From DASUFI01 sp036274635 (GTDB lineage: Bacteria > Planctomycetota > B15-G4): a stretch of DNA of 24,408 bases. Position 1 is the stretch's first letter. Each line of letters starts with the position of its first letter. The notes beneath the pieces were generated by a model, which worked only from the letters and a program-made list of their open reading frames with translations, was not told the origin of the DNA and did no database searches. Location: positions 1-24,408 of the forward strand of contig DASUFI010000318.1 of assembly GCA_036274635.1 (NCBI GenBank), given 5' to 3'. Below, piece by piece: positions 6,185 through 12,117 of the stretch. The position numbers were made by a program, and so were the translations under genes.

Positions 6185-6406
6185 TCATGGTTTCGAACCA
6201 CTAAGCCGCCGCATGCGCAAGGTGGCGATCAGTGCCATGCCGACGCCCACGAACTCGAGCGCAACAACTACAACCTTGACTGCGCCGGGAGTCGGGCGTG
6301 ATGAACCGAAGGACTCCGCCATCATGACCGCGGACATGGCAAGCATGAGGCTAAGGCCCGCAGCCCCCATCGGCGACGCCCACAGTGACTTTCCCGAAAC
6401 CTTCAT
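6185..6406 (-). CDS. Small two-span membrane protein in the first cassette
   Basis: The 73-residue protein has two hydrophobic segments, about residues 14-31 (GAAGLSLMLAMSAVMMAE) and 42-62 (AVKVVVVALEFVGVGMALIAT). A short polar loop joins them, and a basic tail (RMRRLSGSKP) probably faces the cytoplasm. It should be an inner-membrane protein. AGAGGA precedes the ATG at 6406 by about 9 bases, inside the cassette and just past the attI junction. Being first after attI it should be the most recently inserted cassette, if normal attI insertion holds here. No family recognised. Confidence 0.75.
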   Translation of the reverse strand: MKVSGKSLWASPMGAAGLSLMLAMSAVMMAESFGSSRPTPGAVKVVVVALEFVGVGMALIATLRMRRLSGSKP

Positions 6407-6422
6407 AGGCGGAGATCCTCTC

Positions 6423-6500
6423 GCCTAACTTCCAATTCTCTTGTTCCTCGTAGCCCTCGCCCGCCCGCGTAGCCCGCCACAATGTCGCGCCTCGTCGAAC
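6423..6500 (-). other. Putative attI site
   Basis: The minus strand reads GAAGTTAGGCGAGAGG across 6432-6417, giving a GTTAGGC core (6429-6423) where the first cassette joins. There is no attC-like inverted partner upstream, which separates it from the attC sites. The right boundary is arbitrary. The site lies between the intI stop (6609) and the first cassette; bases 6430-6608 contain no gene that I can support. Confidence 0.65.
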
Positions 6501-6608
6501 CGCGCCGGTCGCCTGAACCGGCCGCCGCTCCACGACTTGCGCTCGTCGCCGCGCTGCCCTCCATGCGCGATACGCTGCGAAACGCGGCCATGTATCGCCA
6601 CCCGCCGC

Positions 6609-7655
6609 TCATCGCGTCCCTCCCGTTCCCCCACCAGGTAGCAAATCCATCGGGCTCCTCACGCCCGCCGGTCCGCGGTTCAGCACGTGCGTGTAGATCA
6701 TCGTCGTGCTCACGTCCCGGTGCCCGAGCAGGGTCTGCACCGTCCGGATGTCGTATCCCGCCTCGAGCAGGTGCGTCGCGAACGAGTGCCGCAGCGTGTG
6801 GCACGAGGCGCGCTTGCCCAGCCGGGCGCGAAGCACCGCCGTGCGCACCGCCCGCTGCATGACCGTCTCGTGCAGGTGGTGGCGCCGCACGTGGCCGGAC
6901 TCGGGCTCGTGGTAGGTGCGGGCGGCCGGGAACACCCACTGCCAGGCCCATTCGCGGCCCGCCGCGGGGTACTTCCGCGCCAGCGCGTGCGGCAGCTCCA
7001 CCCAGCCCGCGCCGAGGTGGAGGTCGCGCTCGTGCTGCCGGCGCGCGAGGGCGAGCTGCTGCTGCAGCGCCGGCACGGCCGCGGCGGGCAGCAGCGTGAC
7101 GCGATCGGTGTCGCCCTTGCCCGAGCGCACCACGAGCTGGTGGCCGGCGAAGTCCACGTCCTTGACCCGCAGCCGGAGCGCCTCGAGCAGGCGCAGGCCG
7201 CCGCCGTAGAGCAGCGTGGCCACCAGGCGCGGCGGGCCGTCGAGAGTCGCGAGCAGCGCCGCCACCTCCTCGCGCGAGAGGACGACCGGCAGGCGCGCGG
7301 GCCGGCGGGCGCGGACCAGATCGTCCAGCCACGGCAGGTCCTGGCCGAGGACGTCGCGGTAGAGGAAGAGCAACGCCGCCAGCGCCTGGTTCTGGGTGGA
7401 CGCCGCCACGCGTCGCTCGGTGGCCAGGGCCGAGAGGAAGGCCGTGACCTCGGCGGCGCCCAGCCCGCGCGGCGGGCGGCGGCCGTTGGCGAGGACGAAG
7501 CGCCGGATCCAGCCGAGGTAGGCCCGTTCGGTCCGGCGGCTGAAGCGGCGTAGACTCATCGCCGACCGCACCGCGTCCACCAGCCGCGGCCCGGCCGCAA
7601 CGGGTGCGCCGTACGGCACGCGCTCCTCGCACACGGCCACGGCCGACAACGACAT
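6609..7655 (-). CDS. intI: Integron integrase IntI (tyrosine recombinase)
   Basis: The 348-residue protein inserts and excises cassettes by recombining attC with attI. The N-terminal SAM-like domain contains FSRRTERAYLGWIRRFVL. The catalytic domain has all expected residues: Arg155 (GGGLRLLEALRL), Lys180 (RSGKGDTD), His286 and Arg289 (HTLRHSFATHLL), His312 (LLGHRD) and the nucleophile Tyr321 (MIYTHV). Residues about 218-244 (WVELPHALARKYPAAG...) form the extra integron-integrase segment, absent from XerC/XerD, that lets IntI bind folded attC. The ATG at 7655 is preceded by AGGAGG at 6 bases. Longer frames upstream are unlikely. The gene looks intact and so may be active. It points toward the cassettes, the inverted arrangement, so its promoter could also transcribe the first cassettes. 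Confidence 0.95.
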   Translation of the reverse strand: MSLSAVAVCEERVPYGAPVAAGPRLVDAVRSAMSLRRFSRRTERAYLGWIRRFVLANGRRPPRGLGAAEVTAFLSALATERRVAASTQNQALAALLFLYRDVLGQDLPWLDDLVRARRPARLPVVLSREEVAALLATLDGPPRLVATLLYGGGLRLLEALRLRVKDVDFAGHQLVVRSGKGDTDRVTLLPAAAVPALQQQLALARRQHERDLHLGAGWVELPHALARKYPAAGREWAWQWVFPAARTYHEPESGHVRRHHLHETVMQRAVRTAVLRARLGKRASCHTLRHSFATHLLEAGYDIRTVQTLLGHRDVSTTMIYTHVLNRGPAGVRSPMDLLPGGGTGGTR

Positions 7656-7670
7656 CCCGAACCTCCTGCC

Positions 7671-7687
7671 GGAGCGCCGGGCGCTCC
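7671..7687 (-). repeat. Perfect hairpin in the intI leader
   Basis: GGAGCGC-CGG-GCGCTCC gives seven perfect pairs with a 3-base loop. It lies just upstream of the AGGAGG of intI and between the predicted promoter and the start. It could tune translation or be a repressor site; either is inference. Confidence 0.45.
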
Positions 7688-7704
7688 TTCCCGCGAGCGG
7701 CAAT

Positions 7705-7734
7705 AGGCTAAGGGGGCTTCGGCGAAATGCGCAA
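7705..7734 (-). promoter_or_regulatory. intI: Possible intI promoter
   Basis: On the minus strand TTGCGC (7734-7729) and TAGCCT (7710-7705) are separated by 18 bases and sit about 50 bases before the intI start. Matches are moderate. I see no CTGT-N8-ACAG LexA box, the SOS operator found before many proteobacterial intI genes. Confidence 0.35.
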
Positions 7735-7847
7735 GGACCGGCGACGACGGAGCCGCTCGGGCACGATGCGCCGCGCGGGAGACCCTCGCCCGACTCGGCT
7801 CCTGCTGGTCTTCGCGGAGTCGTTTCCGCCCGCCCCCGGCGACCGAC

Positions 7848-8318
7848 TCACGCCGAGGCTCCGCGGGCTCTCGGACCGCCCACACCGGTCGAGGCCGCGG
7901 CCGCCCGCTCGCCGGCCTCCGTCGTGTCCTGGTGCACCGCCTCCGCGATCACCCGGCGGGTCACCTCGTCCAGGTACCGCACCAGGACGGCGTGCAGCTC
8001 GCAGAACTCCGGCCATAGCGTCCCGTCCACGAAGGTCCGGCACCCTCGCAGCATGACCGTGTTGGCGCGCTGCCCGCGGAGCCGGTAGGGCTCCAGCCCG
8101 TACCGCCGCGCCAGCGCCAGGAACAGGACCCGCGCCCACTGGTCCGGCAGCTTGAAGCGGAACTCCTGCGGCGGCTCTGTCCGCTCGAGCTCCCGCAGGC
8201 GCGCGCGGAGGCGGTCGATGGCTGCGCCCGCGGCCAGCCGCTCGCCGTCGGTGCCAGGCCGCGCGAAGAGCGCCTCGAGCTTGCGGAGCTTCTCGGCCAG
8301 GTCGTGCTCGGCGGGCAT
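7848..8318 (-). CDS. Conserved protein of unknown function with DUF2786-like N-terminus
   Basis: The 156-residue protein starts MPAEHDLAEKLRKLEALFAR. Its first 50 residues form two charged helices (LAEKLRKLEALFARPGTDGER and AGAAIDRLRARLREL), resembling the DUF2786 helical start. The middle (EFRFKLPDQWARVLFLALAR, RYGLEPYRLRG, VDGTLWPEFCELHAVL) looks like a compact alpha/beta domain, and the end is an Ala/Gly-rich tail. AGGAG precedes the ATG at 8318. It is upstream of intI on the same strand, separated by 192 bases holding the possible intI promoter, and lies outside the cassette array. No function can be assigned. Confidence 0.7.
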   Translation of the reverse strand: MPAEHDLAEKLRKLEALFARPGTDGERLAAGAAIDRLRARLRELERTEPPQEFRFKLPDQWARVLFLALARRYGLEPYRLRGQRANTVMLRGCRTFVDGTLWPEFCELHAVLVRYLDEVTRRVIAEAVHQDTTEAGERAAAASTGVGGPRARGASA

Positions 8319-8468
8319 CGTGCTCCTGCGGGCGAGGACGCCGCGCGGCCGCGACGTTGCCTTCCGGTCCCACGATACGGTATGAGCCCTGCAGAGCGGT
8401 GAGGTCGGTTGGCCGCTCCCCGCGTCCTTCGGGAACGCTTCCGATTTCCGGCACCCACGGAGTCGCCC

Positions 8469-9365
8469 ATGGACGCGACCGCCACGCCTGAGGAAGAGCC
8501 TCGGTCCTCGCGTGCCAAGCCCCGGAAGAAGGTCGCGGCCCCGATCCGGGCTGGCCCGACCCGCATGCAGCTCGAGCAGCTCATGCGGGGCATGTTCGGT
8601 CCCGCCGCACGGCCCGGGAGCAAGGCAGACCGCAAGGCTCGGGCGCAGGACCTCTACCATGAGGCGATGCGGACACGCAGTGCCGAGCGGGCGAAGGCGC
8701 TGCTGGAGAAGGCCGTCGCGCTCGATCCCGCCTGCGTGGACGCGCTGGCGGTGATGGTCGGCCTCTCGGACGGCAGCCTCGAGTGGCGGATCGCCGGGAT
8801 GCGCACGGTGGTGGAGGTGGGCGAGAAGGATCTCGGCGCGCGGTTCTTCAAGGAGAACCGCGGCCATTTCTGGGGCCTGCTCGAGACCCGTCCGTACATG
8901 CGCGCGCGGCAGCGGCTGGCCGAGCTGCTGCTCGAGGCGGGCCGCCGCGACGAGGCGCTGGCCGAGTACGAGGCTCTGCTCGACCTCAACCCGAACGACA
9001 ACCAGGGGATCCGCGACCTCCTGCTCGGCCAGTACCTCTTCACCGGGAGGCTGGACCGTGCCGCGAAGCTGCTGAAGGCCTACGACGACGACGCGAGCGC
9101 CGTGTTCACGTGGGGCCGCGTGCTCGAGCGGCACCTCGCCGGAGATCCCGACGGGGCCGCCAAGGCCCTGCAGGACGCCCGCGAGTTCAACCCGCGGGCC
9201 GAGAAGTACCTCAGCGGCCGCAGGGTCTCGCCGCGGGTGCGGGGCGACTCGTACATCGTCGGCGACGAGAGCGAGGCGGCCTTCTGCGTCGACGTGCTGG
9301 GCGAAGCGTGGAAGCGGAATCCGCAGGCGGTGGCATGGCTGCGCGCGCAAGGCAAGCGGGGGTAA
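8469..9365 (+). CDS. TPR-type protein related to ST7/SEC-C-associated repeat proteins
   Basis: The 298-residue protein has a basic, Pro/Lys-rich N-terminus (residues 1-35) and then helical repeats. TPR-like units are visible at AKALLEKAVALDPACVDALA, RRDEALAEYEALLDLNPNDN and DRAAKLLKAYDDDASAV. The run FWGLLETRPYMRARQRLAELL followed by LNPNDNQGIRDLLL is typical of ST7-like/TPR proteins often found near SEC-C motif proteins. No signal peptide, so probably cytoplasmic; such repeats mediate protein contacts. GGAG lies 6 bases before the ATG at 8469, which I prefer to the longer start at 8409. It is divergent from the gene at 7848-8318, and bases 8319-8468 between them must hold both promoters, though none is obvious. 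Confidence 0.8.
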   Translation: MDATATPEEEPRSSRAKPRKKVAAPIRAGPTRMQLEQLMRGMFGPAARPGSKADRKARAQDLYHEAMRTRSAERAKALLEKAVALDPACVDALAVMVGLSDGSLEWRIAGMRTVVEVGEKDLGARFFKENRGHFWGLLETRPYMRARQRLAELLLEAGRRDEALAEYEALLDLNPNDNQGIRDLLLGQYLFTGRLDRAAKLLKAYDDDASAVFTWGRVLERHLAGDPDGAAKALQDAREFNPRAEKYLSGRRVSPRVRGDSYIVGDESEAAFCVDVLGEAWKRNPQAVAWLRAQGKRG

Positions 9366-9443
9366 GGGCAGGGCTCACGGGTCGGTGAGGGATCCGCGGT
9401 AGCCTGTCCCCCTCATCTCGTTTCGGCCGGTGACGACGCCTTG

Positions 9444-11483
9444 ATGCCCGCCTTGCCCGCCTGCGCCCTCGGGCTCCTCGCCACGTTGCCCGCCGCGGCC
9501 CAGCTCTCGCTGCCCGACCTCGCCGTCCGCATGGAATCCGCCCGCGGCACGCTCGCGCCCGCCGAGGCACGTGCCGATGCTGCCGCCCCCGACCTCGAGC
9601 TGACCGGCCGCATCGACGCCGCCACCGGCTCGTTCGCGATGCGCATCCTCATCCGCCGCGCCCCCTTCGCCTGGCGCGAAGAGCTGACGTGGCACGGCGC
9701 GCCAGCGCCTGCCGGCGGCGAGGCCGCCGCGCCGTCTGCGGCCGCCGAGCTCCCCCCGCCGCTCGGCCACGCCCAGCACACCGTCTTCCTCAGCGACGGC
9801 AAGCGCTGCTGGAACCTGGCCGACGAGATCGGTCCCGCCGGGCCCGTCGGAGGCCTGGCCGCGATCGAGCTGCTCGACACCGTCAACCTGTTCCGCCTGC
9901 TGCTCGACCCGGCCGCGACGCTCGCGGGCGTGGCGGACCGGCCGCGGCTCGTGACGGACGAGCTGCACCACGCGGTGGACGAGCCCCACGTCGACCTCTT
10001 CTTCGCCTGGCCGCACGGCACGGCATGGGTGGCTTCCGTCCTGCTGCACAGCGGTCGGCTAGTGAACCTCGCCGACTCCACCGGCGTCACGCGCCGCTGG
10101 TTCCGCGCGCTGGAGTGGCGGCCGCTGGGCGACGGCCTGCTGCTCCCGACGCGACTGGAGACGGGAGCCGGCGAGCAGGTGCTTTCGGTCCTGCGCCTCG
10201 AGGCCGCGCGTGGCGGGCTGCGTCACGCGGACGCGCTGTTCGCGGGCGATCCGGCGCCGCCGCTGCCCGAGCGCCTCGACGCGACGCGGCTGCTGGTGAC
10301 GGGCCAGCCGGTGCCGGGGGCGGCGGCCTTCATCTTCCCGGACGTGGCCGTGCACGGCGCGGCCTCCGCGGGTGCGGTCTGGACCGCCTTCGACACCGGC
10401 TCCCCCGAGGTCTACGTCCACCCGGAGCTGGCCGACAAGGTCGGCCTCCTGACAGTGGGCGCCTACACGTCCTTCGGCGTCGTCGGCCAGAGCAGCTCGA
10501 GGCTGCGCTGGATCGATCGGCTGGACCTCGGCCGCTACTCGCTGCTGCAGTTGCCGGCGCCCGACCCGCCGCTGCCGCCCTTCAACGAGCTGCCCGCCGG
10601 CCACCCGCTCGGCGCCATCGTCGGCGGGCCCCGGCTGCTGGAGCTGTCGCCTGTCCTCGACCTGCGCGCGGGCCGGCTTCTGCTGCGCGGCCCGCCCGTC
10701 CGGCCGCTGTCCGAGCTCGCCGGCCGGCCAGCAGCGCAGGTGCCTCTGAGTCTGGATGACGACCGGCACCTGCAGCTCGAGGCGATCGTCGGCGGCGTGC
10801 CCGTGCGCGCGGTGCTCGACACCGGCCTGCCCTTCGCGCTGCGCCTCGCGCGCGCCGACCTGCCGCGGCTGGGCTTGCCGGACGACGACGACGTCTGGCG
10901 GGCGCGCGGCGCCGTGCCCTGGCGCAGCACGTCCGTGGGCGGCCACGCCGGGGACGACCTGCTCGTGCGCCTGGACGGCGACGTGTCGCTGGGTTGGGTC
11001 GCGCTGCGCCAGCCGTGGGTCGTCATCGCCGGGCGCGGCAGCGAGGGGGCGGTCGCGCTGCCGACCCTCGTCGGCGCGGGCGCGCTGTCGGCGCTCGAAC
11101 AGGTGGGCCTGGACGGCTCGCGCATGCTGCTGGAGCTGCTGCCGCCGGAGGCGTTGCCGGCCGCCAAGGGCGGCGCGCCGCCGGCGTTCGTGGTGCCTTC
11201 ACCCGGACGCTTCCTCGGCTTCATCCTCAATTCGCCGGACCTCGGCGCAGGGTCGCTGCCTCACGACTGCCCGCACGTGATCTCGGTCGTCGCCGGCACG
11301 CCGGCCGCGGCGGCGGGCTTGCGGGAAGGCGACATGCTGGCGCAGGCCGGCGGCGCCGACTGCGAGGCGCAGGCGCCGATGGACTTGTGGCCGCGGCTGC
11401 ACGCGCTGCCGGCGGGACCGATCGAGCTGCGCGTGTGGCGCAAGGCCGTGGCCGAGGAGGTCGTGCTGCGCATCGAGCCCTGA
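9444..11483 (+). CDS. Exported protein with two retropepsin-like DTG motifs and a C-terminal PDZ domain
   Basis: The 679-residue protein starts MPALPACALGLLATLPAAAQ, a signal peptide. Residues about 20-290 lack a known motif but look beta-rich and may form a lipoprotein-carrier-like fold. Next come two aspartyl-protease-like lobes: AFDTGSPEVYV with Asp317 and AVLDTGLPFALRL with Asp459, about 142 residues apart. Residues about 590-679 are a PDZ domain (FLGFILNSPDLG..., GTPAAAAGLREGDMLAQAGG). Retropepsin-like bacterial proteases usually have one DTG and work as dimers; two in one chain could make an internal dimer as in pepsins. The second motif has Leu instead of Ser/Thr after DTG, so activity is uncertain. 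The TTG at 9441 is an alternative start. Confidence 0.8.
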   Translation: MPALPACALGLLATLPAAAQLSLPDLAVRMESARGTLAPAEARADAAAPDLELTGRIDAATGSFAMRILIRRAPFAWREELTWHGAPAPAGGEAAAPSAAAELPPPLGHAQHTVFLSDGKRCWNLADEIGPAGPVGGLAAIELLDTVNLFRLLLDPAATLAGVADRPRLVTDELHHAVDEPHVDLFFAWPHGTAWVASVLLHSGRLVNLADSTGVTRRWFRALEWRPLGDGLLLPTRLETGAGEQVLSVLRLEAARGGLRHADALFAGDPAPPLPERLDATRLLVTGQPVPGAAAFIFPDVAVHGAASAGAVWTAFDTGSPEVYVHPELADKVGLLTVGAYTSFGVVGQSSSRLRWIDRLDLGRYSLLQLPAPDPPLPPFNELPAGHPLGAIVGGPRLLELSPVLDLRAGRLLLRGPPVRPLSELAGRPAAQVPLSLDDDRHLQLEAIVGGVPVRAVLDTGLPFALRLARADLPRLGLPDDDDVWRARGAVPWRSTSVGGHAGDDLLVRLDGDVSLGWVALRQPWVVIAGRGSEGAVALPTLVGAGALSALEQVGLDGSRMLLELLPPEALPAAKGGAPPAFVVPSPGRFLGFILNSPDLGAGSLPHDCPHVISVVAGTPAAAAGLREGDMLAQAGGADCEAQAPMDLWPRLHALPAGPIELRVWRKAVAEEVVLRIEP

Positions 11484-11526
11484 CGCGGAGGGGGGTGTTG
11501 CCAAGGTACGGCACCATGACAATCCG

Positions 11527-11540
11527 CCACCCGCCGGTGG
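11527..11540. terminator. Possible bidirectional terminator hairpin between convergent genes
   Basis: CCACC-CGCC-GGTGG, a 5-pair stem, lies between the convergent stops at 11483 and 11578 and is followed on the plus strand by ACTTT. The stem is short and the T run weak. Nothing else is visible in this spacer. Confidence 0.25.
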
Positions 11541-11577
11541 ACTTTCATGGCAGCCAGCCCTCGCGACCGCCGGCCCG

Positions 11578-12033
11578 TCAGCCGCCGGCCGGCGCCTTGA
11601 CCGCCTCCGCCCGCGCCGCGTCCCCGCGATTCTGCTCGCTGCCGAGCTTCGTCCACGCCCCGTCCGCCTTCTTCAGCAGCGCGGCCTCATCGTCCAGCCA
11701 GCTCTTGCGGGGCTCGTACTTCCATGGGTCGGCCACGAAGAGCTCCTTGTGCTCATCGCTTGCGAAGCGGTAGGTAATGCAGCCCAGCACGGCGGCGCCC
11801 TTCTCGCTACCCTCGGCGGGCTTGCCGCCGCCTTCGGGGAAGCAGGCGACGGGCTCGTAGCCTTGGAGCGCGAGCTTGATGCCCGCCTCGTCCGCGACGT
11901 TTCACAGCGCGGGGGAGCGGTGCCAGTCGGGCTGGGCGGGCGTCGCGGCCGCGGGCGTCCCGGCCGACTGGTGCGCGCGCAGGCTGGCGGCGAGGGGCGG
12001 GACGAGCAGGGAGAGGAGCACGACGGACTTCAT
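11578..12033 (-). pseudogene. Exported YHS-domain protein interrupted by an in-frame TGA
   Basis: From the ATG at 12033 the frame encodes MKSVVLLSLLVPPLAASLRA, a signal peptide, then a Pro/Ala-rich spacer. It hits TGA at codon 44 (11904-11902) and continues in the same frame to 11578, 151 codons in all besides the final stop. After the TGA it reads NVADEAGIKLALQGYEPVAC, then CITYRFASDEHKELFVADPWKY, which is the YHS pattern (GYDPVAYF ... YxFas.e...F..dP.kY). The usual YGGYCA stretch after KY is missing. Its end (KKADGAWTKLGSEQN) resembles the tail of YHS proteins, so an internal deletion is also likely. YHS domains bind metal in many exported proteins. Mutation is the simplest explanation of the TGA; recoding or sequencing error cannot be excluded. 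Confidence 0.7.
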
Positions 12034-12096
12034 CGGAGGACCTCGGGATCGGACACGACCGCACGGGGCTCGCACGCGGGTCGGATGCGGGTCGCG

Positions 12097-12114
12097 GCCC
12101 CGACGTGTCGGGGC
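12097..12114 (-). terminator. Hairpin directly after aceE, possible terminator
   Basis: GCCCCGA-CGTG-TCGGGGC forms seven perfect pairs with a 4-base loop, starting 3 bases past the aceE stop. No U-run follows, so it may act as an mRNA 3' stabiliser or a factor-assisted terminator rather than a classic intrinsic one. Confidence 0.4.
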
Positions 12115-12117
12115 GCC

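Larger units (their letters stand above)
1..7655 (-). mobile_element. Inverted-type chromosomal integron (intI, attI and cassette array), left end outside window
   Basis: A complete integron integrase gene is followed, on the same strand, by an attI-like core (GTTAGGC read on the minus strand at 6429-6423) and a row of at least ten cassettes. The cassettes are separated by imperfect inverted repeats with RYYYAAC and GTTRRRY ends. All recognised cassette genes lie on the minus strand with their stops at or within a few bases of the next attC, as expected for cassettes. In the common integron layout intI and the cassettes are divergent with attI beside the intI start. Here intI points into the array and attI lies past its 3' end, as in the inverted integrons known from Treponema denticola and some environmental bacteria. 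The high similarity of seven attC sites points to a sedentary chromosomal integron rather than a mobile resistance integron. Confidence 0.9.

Noticed and set aside
6403..7632. A 409-codon minus-strand frame overlapping intI
   Set aside because: Different frame of the integrase gene; Ala/Arg/Pro/Gly-rich translation with no recombinase motif.
7656..7847. SOS (LexA) operator before intI
   Set aside because: No CTGT-N8-ACAG or GTTC-N7-GTTC type site could be found by eye; the host's own LexA motif is unknown.
11578..12033. Reassignment of TGA to a sense codon in this organism
   Set aside because: Many intact genes here end in TGA at the expected place (mdh, aceE, arsS, the glycosyltransferase), so TGA is a normal stop.
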